Position numbers and translations under genes: made by a program. The notes below the pieces were generated by a model, which was not told the origin of the DNA, searched no databases, and was given only the letters and a program-made list of their open reading frames with translations. A DNA stretch of 64,000 bases from Granulicella sp. (GTDB lineage: Bacteria; Acidobacteriota; Terriglobia; Terriglobales; Acidobacteriaceae): contig JANXYX010000001.1 in assembly GCA_025408425.1 (NCBI GenBank), positions 62,001-126,000 of the forward strand, read 5' to 3'. How positions within the stretch are numbered: position 1 is the stretch's first letter; every line of letters starts with the position of its first letter. This document shows positions 18,199-27,947 of the stretch, piece after piece.

Positions 18199-19368
18199 TT
18201 AGCGACGAGAGGGCGCGCCTGCGTCTCCTGGCAACACAATGGAAAATGTCGTTCCCTGGCGATCTCCACCCGTGTTCGACCGAACCCGAATCGACCCGCC
18301 ATTCTTCTCCACCAGTTGCTTGCAGACCCACAGCCCAAGGCCGGTTCCAACCGAGCCCTTCGTCGTAAAAAAAGGATCGAAGATATGCTTCGTCGTAGCC
18401 GCCACCATGCCGTGCCCACAGTCGGCCACAGTAATCCGGACACGTCGTCTGCCGTCATGCGGATCAACAGACGCGGAAGCACGCAGAACAATCCGCCCAT
18501 TCGGACCAACCGCATCCAGGCTATTTGCCAACAGGTTTGCCAGCACCTGCCGCAGTTCCCCGGCGATTCCCATCACCCTCAGATTTTCACCACATTGTTG
18601 CTCAACCCTGACCCCATTGGCCCTGATCTTTGCCTGGAGCAAATTGATCACCGAGTCAATCAAAGCGCTTGCGGAGTTACTCGTAGCAGCAGAGAACTCG
18701 CGATAAAACCCCAGCGTCTGCCGAGTGATATGCGCGATACGGTTCAACTCCCCGTCTGCGATGTCCAGATACTCAAGCGCAGCCTCAGGGAGGCCCTCTG
18801 TCTTGCGGACCAGGTACAGCGTGTTCATCATGGCCTCGAGCGGATTGTTGATCTCATGCGCGATACTTGCCGCCATCCGCCCCGCGCTGGCTAGCATTTC
18901 ACTCCGCAGCAGAGCCTCTTCCGCATGCTTGCGCGCCGTATTGTCGGTACCGATCAACAGGTAACCGATGATGGCGTTCTGCGCATCACGCAGCGCCGTA
19001 ACCGACACCACTGCTGGGAACCGGCTTCCGTCCTTACGGATATAAGTCAGTTCGTAGATATCCTCGATCCCCCGAGACGCCTTGAATACCAATGCCTCAA
19101 AACCCGGTGTAATCGCGGTTCCAAGTTCCAGACTCAACGCTCCTGCGCGCGCGATCACCTCCTGCGGATCAGAGATGTCAGCAGGCGTGATCTTGTTCAT
19201 TACTTCAGCCGCCGTGTAGCCCAGCATTCGCTCAGCCCCGACGTTGAAGATCTGAATAACGCCATGCGCGTCCGTAGCGATGCTCGAGAAATTGGCGCTG
19301 TTGAAGATCGCGCGCTGCAAAGCACCTGCCTTAATCAGAGCCTCTTCCGCAGTTGCAGTCTTGTGCAT
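18199..19368 (-). CDS. PAS-domain sensor histidine kinase (389 aa)
   Basis: This soluble histidine kinase has one PAS/PAC sensor (about 20-145: SSIATDAHGVIQIFNVGAER, then YIRKDGSRFPAVVSV). The H-box is SIAHEINNPLEAMM with phosphoacceptor His about 171. The ATPase has an N-box (LANLLANSLDAV), G1 (DCGHGM), F box (FDPFFTTK) and G2 (GTGLGLWV). No membrane segment is seen, so it senses a cytoplasmic cue or works with a separate receptor. No response regulator is adjacent. The ATG at 19368 is preferred; an upstream TTG at 19425 is possible. Confidence 0.9.
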   Translation of the reverse strand: MHKTATAEEALIKAGALQRAIFNSANFSSIATDAHGVIQIFNVGAERMLGYTAAEVMNKITPADISDPQEVIARAGALSLELGTAITPGFEALVFKASRGIEDIYELTYIRKDGSRFPAVVSVTALRDAQNAIIGYLLIGTDNTARKHAEEALLRSEMLASAGRMAASIAHEINNPLEAMMNTLYLVRKTEGLPEAALEYLDIADGELNRIAHITRQTLGFYREFSAATSNSASALIDSVINLLQAKIRANGVRVEQQCGENLRVMGIAGELRQVLANLLANSLDAVGPNGRIVLRASASVDPHDGRRRVRITVADCGHGMVAATTKHIFDPFFTTKGSVGTGLGLWVCKQLVEKNGGSIRVRSNTGGDRQGTTFSIVLPGDAGAPSRR

Positions 19369-19736
19369 TTTCAACCCTGATTGCAGGCCGGCGTCGAATG
19401 TCTCTACTGCCCCTAAAAGGCTCAAATCCGTATCCCCGCCAGGACCAGCAAGCTCTCATTCGTAGCCGCGGTCCACTTATAAAAAGCACTGTCTCACGCA
19501 TACAGATAGCTACCCCAGCCAAACTGTTATCGTCAGACCCAACCACTTCACACCACCCAGCCACGGCTTCCCCAACTCTCCCGGAGAGGGCCGTCGGCGT
19601 TCTTGCAATCTCTAAGAAGGCGTTCATGCCCGAATAACCGCGTACTCCTGTCACATCAATCGGCACGAAAACCAATGTGAATCCATCCTTCTGCATAGCT
19701 TGCAATTGAGATGCTTACCCCAGCCCGAAAGGTTGC
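19369..19736. other. Intergenic region between histidine kinase and acyl-CoA synthetase genes
   Basis: A minus-strand open frame of 124 codons (19331-19705) crosses this stretch and overlaps the kinase 5' end. Its second half is Arg/Cys-rich and has no recognisable motif, so I do not call it. No hairpin terminator or clear promoter was found by eye. Confidence 0.4.
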
Positions 19737-21347
19737 CTAACCCTCCGGCAACATATCTACCCCCCTTGCCGCCCGGCTCTTCCCCTTCCAGAAACTGTCC
19801 CGCAGCTCGCGTTTCAGAATCTTCCCTGTTCCCGTCTTCGGCAACGGCTCCTCCGAAAAATGAATCACCCGCGGCAGTTTGAACTTCGCCAGCCGCTGCC
19901 CCACAAACGCTATCAGCGCCTCCGTCGTCACCCCTACGCCCGGCTTCAACACCACCCAGGCCACAGGGATCTCGCCCCACATCGTGTCCGGAGCCGCCAC
20001 CACCGCACACTCAAACACCGCCGGATGCGCAAAGATCGCTTTCTCTACTTCAATCGACGAGATGTTCTCGCCCCCGCTGATGATGATGTCCTTCTTGCGA
20101 TCGACGATATGCAGGTACGTCTCCTCATCCCACACCGCCATATCACCCGTATGAAACCACCCCTCAGTCATTACCGCCTGCGTCGCCGCGGGCTCTCTGA
20201 AGTACCCGCTCATCACCATATCGCCCCGCACCACAATCTCGCCCATCGTCTGCCCATCGCGTGGCACGTCCTTCATCTCGCTATCGACCACTCGCAACTC
20301 CACCCCCACAATCGGCCACCCCGCCATCGACTGCCGAAACAGCCGGTCCTGCTCGTCCCCTGCCGTCACGGTTCCCTTCACTCGCGAACTCGAAACGATC
20401 GGGCTCGTCTCCGTCAACCCATACCCCACCTTCGACTCACAACCAAAGGCCTTCTCCAGCCTCTCAATTAACTCCGGCGATGAAGCCGCACCACCCAGCA
20501 ATATCTCCTTCAGACTCGACGTATCGAACTTGCCCAACTCCGCGCTATTCAGTAGCGCATTCGCCATCACCGGCACCAGAAGCATCCTCACCGCACGCTC
20601 ACGTTCAATCAGCCGCAACACAATCCCCGGCTCAAACCGCCGCACCATCACCTGCAACTGTCCACTCATCGTTGCCGTATGCGCCGAACCCCAGCCATTC
20701 GCATGAAACAGCGGAATCGTATGCAGATTCACATCGTTGTCACTCTGAAACGCCATCGTCAGCACATCCAGTGCATGCAGATAAAGCGTCCGGTGCGACA
20801 GCATCACACCCTTCGGTGTCCCCGTACTCCCGCTCGTGTAGAACAGCTCCGCAATCGCCGTCTCATCAATCGTCGTCCAGTCCGGACGATCGATCCGTCC
20901 CTGAGCCAGCAGCTCCTCGTAGCTCAAATGTGCCTGCGGTATCGCGCCATCGATCGCCACGTACTGCTCAATCCCAGCGCACTTCTCCCGAAACGCATCC
21001 ACCAGCGGTGCAAACTCATTCTCAAAGATCAGTACCCGCGCGCCCGAGTGGTTCAGAATCTCCGTCAACTCAAACGACGTCAGCCGCACATTCAGCGGCA
21101 TCACAATTGCCCCAATCAGCAACGGCCCGTAGTACCCCTCCAGCAGCTGATTGTTATTGAAGCTCAGATACGCCACTCGGTCGCCCGGCCTCACCCCCAG
21201 CTCATGCAGCCCAAACGCCAGCCGCTCACACCGCTCCCCTAACTGCGCATACGTATATCGCTTCTCACCCGATACGACGCCAACCTTCCCACCATACAAA
21301 TCCACGCCACGATACAAACAACGAACTGGGGTCAAAGGCAGATGCAT
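19737..21347 (-). CDS. Acyl-CoA synthetase, AMP-forming (536 aa)
   Basis: This ANL-superfamily ligase activates a carboxylic acid as acyl-AMP and transfers it to CoA. Seen are the P-loop-like A3 motif YTSGSTGTPKGVMLSH, the A5 region KVGYGLTETSP, the hinge VDRKKDIIISGGENIS and the C-terminal Lys in LPKTGTGKILKRELR. The N-terminal LYRGVDLYGGKVGVVSG is like medium/long-chain fatty acyl-CoA ligases. The start at 21347 removes eleven residues unlike the family. The chain length of its substrate is not decidable. It appears monocistronic and points away from alr by a gap of about 200 bases. Confidence 0.9.
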   Translation of the reverse strand: MHLPLTPVRCLYRGVDLYGGKVGVVSGEKRYTYAQLGERCERLAFGLHELGVRPGDRVAYLSFNNNQLLEGYYGPLLIGAIVMPLNVRLTSFELTEILNHSGARVLIFENEFAPLVDAFREKCAGIEQYVAIDGAIPQAHLSYEELLAQGRIDRPDWTTIDETAIAELFYTSGSTGTPKGVMLSHRTLYLHALDVLTMAFQSDNDVNLHTIPLFHANGWGSAHTATMSGQLQVMVRRFEPGIVLRLIERERAVRMLLVPVMANALLNSAELGKFDTSSLKEILLGGAASSPELIERLEKAFGCESKVGYGLTETSPIVSSSRVKGTVTAGDEQDRLFRQSMAGWPIVGVELRVVDSEMKDVPRDGQTMGEIVVRGDMVMSGYFREPAATQAVMTEGWFHTGDMAVWDEETYLHIVDRKKDIIISGGENISSIEVEKAIFAHPAVFECAVVAAPDTMWGEIPVAWVVLKPGVGVTTEALIAFVGQRLAKFKLPRVIHFSEEPLPKTGTGKILKRELRDSFWKGKSRAARGVDMLPEG

Positions 21348-21543
21348 CACGCACACTCCAGTACAAAATCTGACAACCATGGCCGAAGAAAACGTTGTAG
21401 CGCACGCATCAGAACCGAGAGCGAGACTCTCGCAACCTCACCGCATGCCGCTACAAAATCCTGAGGATTCTATACCGCAGCGCGTTCGCTGTTCGATCAA
21501 CTTCTTAAACGTTCCCCCCGCGCGCCCACCCTGCAATCGCTCT

Positions 21544-22764
21544 CTACTCCACCAGCCGAGCCTCTGCCCGTACCCCGCACAGAACCTCATACGAGATCGT
21601 CCCCGCCAGCCGCGCATGGTCCTCTGCCGTAATACCATCCCCCAGCAGCACCACCGCATCGCCCATCTTCACGTCAGGAATCTCCGTCACATCCACCACC
21701 GTCAGATTCATCGACACCCGCCCCAGCACCGCAGCCTCCTGCCCATGCACCATCACCCACCCACCCGGCAGCCCGCTCGGTCCGGAAAGCTCCCGCCTCA
21801 ATCCATCCGCATACCCCGCAGCCAGCAGCGCCACCTGCATCGGCCGCTGCGCCACATACGTCCCGTTGTACCCAACCGTATCGCCCCGCCCAATCTCCCG
21901 CACTGCCAGCACTCGCGTCTTCCACGTCATCACCGGCCGCAGTTGCTCATGCACCAGCGAAGCCGCGTCTCCCGCCTCACCCTCAATCGTCAGGCAGTAC
22001 CCATACAGCCCAATCCCCGCGCGCAACATTGCATCGCTGCCAGCCCGCGCCGCCACGCCACGCAGCCACACCACAGAGCTCCCTTCCCCCGCCGCCGCCA
22101 CGCAGTTATCAATCATCGATGAGTTCCCCACATGCACCAGTTCCGGACGAATCCCGGCTAGCGTCACCTGCCCCATCGCCTGCTCAAACGCCTCCCGCTG
22201 CCGCAGCGTCTGTCCAGACAGCGCCACCTCGGTCGAAGCAAAATGCGTCATCACACCCTCCACCCGCAGCCCCGGATGCGTGGCCAGCCATGCCAGTACC
22301 GTCTCCAGCCCCTCACCCGGCGGCACTCCCTGCCGAGCCATCCCCGTATCCACTTCCAGATGCACCCGAAACCGGAATCCCATCTCGCGTCGATCCACCG
22401 CCGCAGCCAGCGGCTCCAGCTGTTCCACTCCCCACACCACCGGAGTCAGGTCATGCTCAATCAGCAGGTCCGCCTCATCCGGCAGCGAGCCCCCCATAAT
22501 TAGTATCCGCGGCTGTAACTCAACCGGAATCCCCGCCGCAGCCAGAATCCCTCTCGCGGCCACACCCTCTTCCGCATCATTCACGCCCAGCCAGCGTGCT
22601 CCGGCCTTCGCCAGCACCGGCGCACACACTGCCAGCCCATGCCCATAGGCGTTCGCCTTCACCACCGCCAGCAATGGAATCCCCGCACCCGCCGCAGTCC
22701 TCAGAGCGTGATAGTTCCCGCTCAGCCGCTCCTCCGAAATCTCCACCCAGCTCTTCACGCGCAC
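21544..22764 (-). CDS. alr: Alanine racemase (406 aa)
   Basis: This PLP enzyme interconverts L- and D-alanine for peptidoglycan. The PLP-binding lysine is in AVVKANAYGHG (Lys about 36). The racemase motif MLRAGIGLYGY and the second-base tyrosine region TVGYNGTYVAQ are present, and the C-terminal beta domain includes VSMNLTVVDVT. The family length is usually 360-400, so this is slightly long. It lies downstream of dnaB on the same strand with a gap of about 110 bases, an arrangement often seen for these two genes. Confidence 0.95.
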   Translation of the reverse strand: MRVKSWVEISEERLSGNYHALRTAAGAGIPLLAVVKANAYGHGLAVCAPVLAKAGARWLGVNDAEEGVAARGILAAAGIPVELQPRILIMGGSLPDEADLLIEHDLTPVVWGVEQLEPLAAAVDRREMGFRFRVHLEVDTGMARQGVPPGEGLETVLAWLATHPGLRVEGVMTHFASTEVALSGQTLRQREAFEQAMGQVTLAGIRPELVHVGNSSMIDNCVAAAGEGSSVVWLRGVAARAGSDAMLRAGIGLYGYCLTIEGEAGDAASLVHEQLRPVMTWKTRVLAVREIGRGDTVGYNGTYVAQRPMQVALLAAGYADGLRRELSGPSGLPGGWVMVHGQEAAVLGRVSMNLTVVDVTEIPDVKMGDAVVLLGDGITAEDHARLAGTISYEVLCGVRAEARLVE

Positions 22765-22875
22765 CGTCCTGCCATCATCCTAACGCCTCTCGTATCTCGC
22801 AGATAGAAGCAGCCCCCTTCTCGGACGCAACCCTTCCCGCAAAATACGATGGACCGTTCAGCAACTGGAATCCAG

Positions 22876-24255
22876 CTAGTACCCGCCCGAATCCCCACCC
22901 GGGGCCAGGTTCTCGAACCGCGTAAAGTCCGCCATGTATGCCAGATGCACAATCCCAGTCGGGCCATTTCTCTGTTTGGCGATAATAATCTCCGCCTTAC
23001 CCTTCAGGTCTTCGTTCTCGCGGTCGTAGTACTCCTCGCGATGGATAAAGCACACCACGTCGGCATCCTGCTCAATCGAACCCGACTCGCGCAGATCGCT
23101 TAGCATCGGCTTCTTGTCGCCGCCCCGCTGCTCACTCGCACGCGACAACTGCGACAGCGCCACCACCGGCACCTGCATCTCCTTCGCCAGAGCCTTCAGC
23201 CCTCGCGAAATCGCAGAAACCTCCTGCGTCCGGTTCTCAAAGCCCTTCCCACCGCTGTTCGCTCCCGTCATCAACTGCAGATAGTCGATCACGATCAGGT
23301 CCAGCTGCCCATGCTGCTGCTTCAGCCGCCGAGCCTTCGCCCGCATCTCCGCCAGCGTAATCCCCGGCGTGTCGTCGATAAACATCTTCGACTCCATCAA
23401 CCGTTCCAGCCCCTGGATCAGCTTGCTCCGGTCGTCACGCATCAGCATGCCCGTCTGAATCGCCTTCGAGTTCACCATCGCCTGCGATGCCAGCATTCTG
23501 CGCAGCAGGCTCGCCTTACTCATTTCCAGCGAGAACACCGCCACCACCTTGCCCCCGCGCACCGCCGCATTCTCCGCAATGTTGATCGCCCACGCCGTCT
23601 TGCCCATCGAAGGACGCGCCGCAATGATGATCAGTTCACTCTCCTGCAGCCCGCTCGTCATGCGGTCGAAGTCGATATAGTGCGTCGCCAGCCCTGTAAC
23701 TTCGCGACCCTGCTCATACAACGCATCAATCGACCCAAACGACGAAGCCACAATCTCGCCAATGCCCGAAAACCCACCCTGAATCGCGCTGTCCGCCACC
23801 GCCGCCAGCTTCGCTTCAACGTCACTCAGAACGTTGGTCGCATCTTCCCCCTGATCAGACGCCCGCACCGCCCCATCGTTGAAGATCGTCATCAACTGCC
23901 GCAACAGGCTCTTGTCCTTCACAATCCGGACATAGCTCTCAATGTTGAAGTTTCTCGGAATCCCCTCGCTCAGGAACGCCAGATACGCCGGCCCGCCAAT
24001 CGAGTCCAACTCCTTCTTCTTCGACAGCGCATCCATCACGGTCAGATAGTCCACCGCATGTCCAACCGCCAGCAGTTCCAGCATCGCCGAGTAGATGCGC
24101 CGGTGCGAGTCCAGCGAAAAATCCTCAATCTTCAGCTTCCCGGTCGCATCGCTGATCGCCAGCGCGTCCTGAAGCATCGCACCAAGCACCGCAATCTCGT
24201 TGTGTATCGAGGCGGGCATCGAATCTGTACTGTGTAGTTGAGCGAAAGAAGCCAT
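22876..24255 (-). CDS. dnaB: Replicative DNA helicase DnaB (459 aa)
   Basis: This hexameric 5'-3' helicase works at the replication fork. The N-terminal helical domain (IHNEIAVLGAMLQDA) joins through a linker to a RecA-like domain with Walker A ARPSMGKTAW at about 213-222, Walker B LDLIVIDYLQLM and the conserved VVALSQLSR and GSIEQDADVV motifs. Length is normal, with no intein or insertion. Transcription proceeds toward alr. The start lies opposite the DUF5076-like gene with about 160 bases between. Confidence 0.97.
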   Translation of the reverse strand: MASFAQLHSTDSMPASIHNEIAVLGAMLQDALAISDATGKLKIEDFSLDSHRRIYSAMLELLAVGHAVDYLTVMDALSKKKELDSIGGPAYLAFLSEGIPRNFNIESYVRIVKDKSLLRQLMTIFNDGAVRASDQGEDATNVLSDVEAKLAAVADSAIQGGFSGIGEIVASSFGSIDALYEQGREVTGLATHYIDFDRMTSGLQESELIIIAARPSMGKTAWAINIAENAAVRGGKVVAVFSLEMSKASLLRRMLASQAMVNSKAIQTGMLMRDDRSKLIQGLERLMESKMFIDDTPGITLAEMRAKARRLKQQHGQLDLIVIDYLQLMTGANSGGKGFENRTQEVSAISRGLKALAKEMQVPVVALSQLSRASEQRGGDKKPMLSDLRESGSIEQDADVVCFIHREEYYDRENEDLKGKAEIIIAKQRNGPTGIVHLAYMADFTRFENLAPGGDSGGY

Positions 24256-24412
24256 GTCTTACTTTCAATCTAGTCGCCACACGACCGGACCGCTACCCGC
24301 GATCAGTGTGGAAATAAAGGAAATCTGGACTTCCAGTGTAACTTGGCCACCCAGTACGGCCAGCGCCACCGGATGTTGTACGCTGAAAGCACCCCCATTC
24401 CATGGAGTCCAA

Positions 24413-24712
24413 ATGGCCGCCGATAAATTCCTAGAACTTCCTCCCGCCGCGCAGCGCGACAAGGCCTCCTTTGAAGTCCTCCGCGTCTGGATCGCCGAGC
24501 AGGGCCAACACGTTTCCATCCGCAGCGGAGCCTGGGAAGACCCCTTCGCCTGGGGGATCGTCCTCGCAGACCTCGCCCGCCACATCGCCCTCGCCCACAA
24601 AATGCAGGACGACAAAGTCGATCCCGAAGCATTCCTCGAACGTCTCCTCGAAGGCTTCGAAGCAGAAATCGACAACCCCACCGATGAACCCGAAGGCGAA
24701 GTCACCCAGTAA
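24413..24712 (+). CDS. DUF5076-like small protein (99 aa)
   Basis: This short acidic cytoplasmic protein matches my memory of the DUF5076 family. The N-terminal LELPPAAQRDKASFEVLRVW and the central WEDPFAWGIVLADLARHIAL are its hallmarks. The function is unknown. I choose the ATG at 24413, with GGAG at 24404-24407; the open frame extends farther upstream to 24254 but that part is low in coding character. It is divergent from dnaB. A REP-like element begins 18 bases after its stop. Confidence 0.75.
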   Translation: MAADKFLELPPAAQRDKASFEVLRVWIAEQGQHVSIRSGAWEDPFAWGIVLADLARHIALAHKMQDDKVDPEAFLERLLEGFEAEIDNPTDEPEGEVTQ

Positions 24713-25071
24713 CTCCCCCAAGTTTTACTTGTCATCCTTCGCAAAGCGGAGGACCTGCTCTTGCTCTTGCCCTTGCCCTTGCCGTTGCCGTTGCCGTTGC
24801 CGTTGCCTTAAGGTAGGCGAGGGCTTTAGCCCTCGCATTAAAACGCCCACCCCATACCCACACCTCTCTGCCGAAGGCATGAGTGCAGGCGAAGCCGAAA
24901 CGAAATATATATCGACTTTGCTCTTGCTGTTGCTTTTGCCGTTGCTGTTGCTGTTGCGCTTGTTTTACGCCGACATTCTGAGCGAAGCGAAGAACCCCTG
25001 TATTTGCCTTTGCCGTTGCCCGTTCCTAATCGGTGTTATCCGCGCAAATCGGCGCTAAGCATTCCCCGCCG
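24713..25071 (+). repeat. Composite intergenic repeat block (REP-like palindromes, NTTGCC tract, hairpin element)
   Basis: This gene-free block has five parts. At 24730-24757 is a GTCATCCTTCG...GCGGAGGA palindrome. About 50 bases of near-perfect hexamers (CTTGCC/GTTGCC) follow to 24807. A hairpin element comes next, with GCGAGGGCTTTAGCCCTCGC at 24817-24836 and TCTGCCGAAGGC...GCAGGCGAAGCCG to about 24905. A second NTTGCN tract runs about 24918-24962. A third palindrome, ATTCTGAGCGAAGCGAAGAA, is at 24975-24994 with a short tract after it. The same modules occur at 12207-12532, 30279-30367 and 55099-55232. Confidence 0.8.
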
Positions 25072-25710
25072 CTACTTCCGCTTATACTCCTCAAACAACT
25101 CCGGAAACTGCGCCTTCAACCCAGCAATCTTCGGAACATCACACACCTGAATATACGGATTCCCCGGATTCTTCTCCGCATAGTCCTGGTGATACTCCTC
25201 GCCATCGTAGAACGCCTTCAGCGGCACCAGTTGCGTCACAATCGGCCGCCCAAAAACCTTCGCCCCATCAAGTTGAGCGATATAAGCCGCTGCAATCTTC
25301 TGCTGCTCCGGCGTCGTATAAAAGATCGCCGACCGATAGCTCGTCCCCACATCCGGCCCTTGCCGATTCAACTGCGTCGGATCATGCACTACTGAAAAGA
25401 AAATTCGTAGCAGCGTCCCATAGCTCACCCGCGCCGGATCGAACACCACCTTCACCGCCTCGGCATGCCCCGTCGTCTCGCTTGAAACCGCACCATAGTT
25501 CGCCGTCTCCGCAGACCCACCCGAGTACCCCGCCGTCGTCGCCGTCACCCCATGCACCCGCTGAAACACCGTCTGCACGCCCCAGAAGCATCCGCCTGCA
25601 AACACTGCCGTCTCGCTGTGACCAGCCAACTTCTCATCCACCACAGGAGCCGGAATCGGCTCCTTCCTCGTCTCAGCACCAAAAACCATCTGCTTCACCC
25701 CAATCGCCAA
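25072..25710 (-). CDS. msrA: Peptide methionine sulfoxide reductase MsrA (212 aa), N-terminus uncertain
   Basis: This thiol enzyme reduces the S-epimer of methionine sulfoxide in proteins. The catalytic motif GGCFWGVQTVF (Cys about 41) is clear, as are AGYSGG, HAEAVKVVFDP and YHQDYAEKNP. The called start is a TTG at 25710 with no good ribosome site. An upstream ATG at 25760 opens a different frame (MGTGLVRTGIVVLVV) that stops at 25695. Joined by a one-base change it would give a hydrophobic membrane anchor before VLAIGVKQM, so a 5' frameshift is possible. The catalytic domain itself is intact. Confidence 0.88.
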   Translation of the reverse strand: MAIGVKQMVFGAETRKEPIPAPVVDEKLAGHSETAVFAGGCFWGVQTVFQRVHGVTATTAGYSGGSAETANYGAVSSETTGHAEAVKVVFDPARVSYGTLLRIFFSVVHDPTQLNRQGPDVGTSYRSAIFYTTPEQQKIAAAYIAQLDGAKVFGRPIVTQLVPLKAFYDGEEYHQDYAEKNPGNPYIQVCDVPKIAGLKAQFPELFEEYKRK

Positions 25711-25832
25711 AACTGCACCACCAACACCACAATCCCTGTACGAACCAAACCAGTACCCATCGTCCTACTCCAATCGAACACTCCCACCTTAGACGCCACC
25801 CAACACCCTTTGGATACAAGTACCTGCAGCCA

Positions 25833-27863
25833 CTACGCGATCTGCTTTCGCCCCTGAATCTCGATATACACATGAATCAGGCTCACCGCAGCCGGCGTCA
25901 CCCCAGCGATCCGGCTCGCCTGACCCAGCGTCATCGGCCGCACCCGAGCCAGCGTCTGCTGCATCTCTCGGCTCAACCCGCTCACCGCCGCATAGTCGAA
26001 CCACTCCGGAATCACCCGCTTCTCTGCCTTCCGCATCTTCTCCATCGATCGCCGCTGCTGGTCCAGATATCCCGAGTACTTGATCTCCGTCTCCACCGTC
26101 TTCATCTCATTCCGAACCCACGCCGGCAGCCGCTCGCCCCCGTCACTGGAAGAAGCCGCATCCATAGCCGCAACCCACTCCGCAAACACCGCACCACCCT
26201 GCGCCAACCGCCCCCGCAGCAGCGGAGCCACCGTCTCAATCGCCACCTCAGGACGCTTCAAGAACTGCGCAAACGTAGTCCCGGTAATAAACGCCGCATC
26301 CCCATCCAGCCGCTCCAGCAACTCCACCGGAAGCTCCTCCACCCGCACCCGCGCCGTATTCAGCAGTGCCTCAAACGCCGCCGCCCGCGCCTGCTTCTCT
26401 TCATACGCAGCCCAGGCCGCATCATCGATCAGCCCCAGCCGCCGCCCATGCGGAGTCAGTCTCCAGTCAGCATTATCGATCCGCAAATGCAGCCGAAACT
26501 CCGCTCGCGAAGTAAACATCCGGTAAGGCTCATTTGTCCCTTTGCTGATCAAATCATCGATCAGAATCCCCGTATAAGCCTCGGTCCTGTCCAGCGTGAA
26601 CCCCGGCTCCCCCCGCACTGCCAGCGCCGCATTGATCCCCGCCATCAACCCCTGGCACGCCGCCTCTTCGTATCCACTCGTTCCATTGATCTGCCCCGCC
26701 AGATACAGCCCATCAAACTTCTTCACCTGCAGCGTCCGGTCCAACTCCGTCGGGTCGATCGCGTCATACTCAATCGCATACCCGGGCCGCAACATCTCCG
26801 CATTCTCCAGCCCCGGTATCGACCGCACCATCGCCGCCTGAATCTCCATCGGCAGGCTCGTGCTCATCCCGTTGATGTAGACCTCATGCGTATTCAGCCC
26901 CTCCGGCTCCAGAAAAAACTGGTGCCGCGTCTTCTCCGGAAACCGCACAATCTTGTCCTCAATCGAAGGACAATACCGCGGCCCAATCGCCTCAATCTGC
27001 CCCGAGTACATCGGCGACCGATGCACATTCTCCCGAATCAGCCGCAACGTCTCCGGCGTCGTATGCGCAATGTGGCACATGATCTGACGCAGCGGAGGCA
27101 CCCCACCCTTACTGAACCCCGTCCGAAAACTGAACGGCGTCGGGTCCACATCCCCCGGCTGCTCCTCAAACTGCGTCCAGTCAATCGTCCGTCCATCCAA
27201 CCGTGGCGGAGTCCCTGTCTTCAATCGGCACTCCCGCAGCCCCAGCCGCTTCAGCGCCTCCCCCAGCAAAACACTCGCCGGCTCCCCACTCCGCCCCGCC
27301 GTGTACTGCTGCTCCCCGCAATGAATCAACCCATTCAAAAACGTTCCGGTCGTAACAATCGTCGCTCCGGCCAGCACCACCCGCCCATCCCGCAGCTTAA
27401 GACCCCGCACAACTCTGGGTGCCCCATACATCGCAGCTTCATCGCGATGTGTGGGTTCCTCTACCTCCTCCACCACCAGGTCCACCACCTCAGCCTGCTT
27501 GATAAACAGATTCCGCTGCCCCTCCAGAACCTCTCGCATCTTCACCCGGTACAGCGCCTTATCGCACTGCGCCCGAGGACTCCACACCGCTGGCCCCCGA
27601 CTCGTATTCAGCAGCCGAAACTGTATCCCGCACGCATCCGCCACCTCCCCCATCACCCCACCCAGCGCGTCCACCTCCCGCACCAGATGCCCCTTCGCCA
27701 CCCCACCAATCGCCGGATTACAACTCATCTGCGCAATCAAATCCAGATTCAGCGTAAAGATCGCCGTCCGCAGCCCCATCCGCGCCGCCGCCATCGCCGC
27801 CTCACACCCGGCATGCCCAGCCCCAACCACCACCACATCGTACTGTTCCGTATAGCTCACCAT
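25833..27863 (-). CDS. mnmG: tRNA uridine-5-carboxymethylaminomethyl modification enzyme MnmG (676 aa)
   Basis: MnmG (GidA) works with MnmE to modify U34 of several tRNAs using FAD, NADH and a methylene-tetrahydrofolate carbon. The FAD-binding N-terminus [20 protein letters not shown], the motif [16 protein letters not shown], the sequence [14 protein letters not shown] and the helical C-terminal domain ([11 protein letters not shown]) are all seen. Length is slightly over the usual 620-650. No mnmE is adjacent. It is divergent from the PfkB-family gene, with about 84 bases between starts. Confidence 0.96.
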   Translation of the reverse strand: MVSYTEQYDVVVVGAGHAGCEAAMAAARMGLRTAIFTLNLDLIAQMSCNPAIGGVAKGHLVREVDALGGVMGEVADACGIQFRLLNTSRGPAVWSPRAQCDKALYRVKMREVLEGQRNLFIKQAEVVDLVVEEVEEPTHRDEAAMYGAPRVVRGLKLRDGRVVLAGATIVTTGTFLNGLIHCGEQQYTAGRSGEPASVLLGEALKRLGLRECRLKTGTPPRLDGRTIDWTQFEEQPGDVDPTPFSFRTGFSKGGVPPLRQIMCHIAHTTPETLRLIRENVHRSPMYSGQIEAIGPRYCPSIEDKIVRFPEKTRHQFFLEPEGLNTHEVYINGMSTSLPMEIQAAMVRSIPGLENAEMLRPGYAIEYDAIDPTELDRTLQVKKFDGLYLAGQINGTSGYEEAACQGLMAGINAALAVRGEPGFTLDRTEAYTGILIDDLISKGTNEPYRMFTSRAEFRLHLRIDNADWRLTPHGRRLGLIDDAAWAAYEEKQARAAAFEALLNTARVRVEELPVELLERLDGDAAFITGTTFAQFLKRPEVAIETVAPLLRGRLAQGGAVFAEWVAAMDAASSSDGGERLPAWVRNEMKTVETEIKYSGYLDQQRRSMEKMRKAEKRVIPEWFDYAAVSGLSREMQQTLARVRPMTLGQASRIAGVTPAAVSLIHVYIEIQGRKQIA

Positions 27864-27947
27864 CTCATTCTAAATAGCCCGTCCCCACTCGCCCGAAACT
27901 TCTCTTCCCACCAGCAACACCACCCCCAATCCATTTACATTAAAGAG

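Noticed and set aside
19331..19705. 124-codon minus-strand open frame upstream of the histidine kinase
   Set aside because: It overlaps the kinase start, its second half is Arg/Cys-rich and motif-free, and no ribosome site was found.
25482..27940. Very long plus-strand open frame running through msrA and mnmG into the PfkB gene
   Set aside because: It is antisense to well-supported genes and its residues (His/Arg/Pro-rich) are a by-product of strong codon bias; only the part from 27948 is a real gene.
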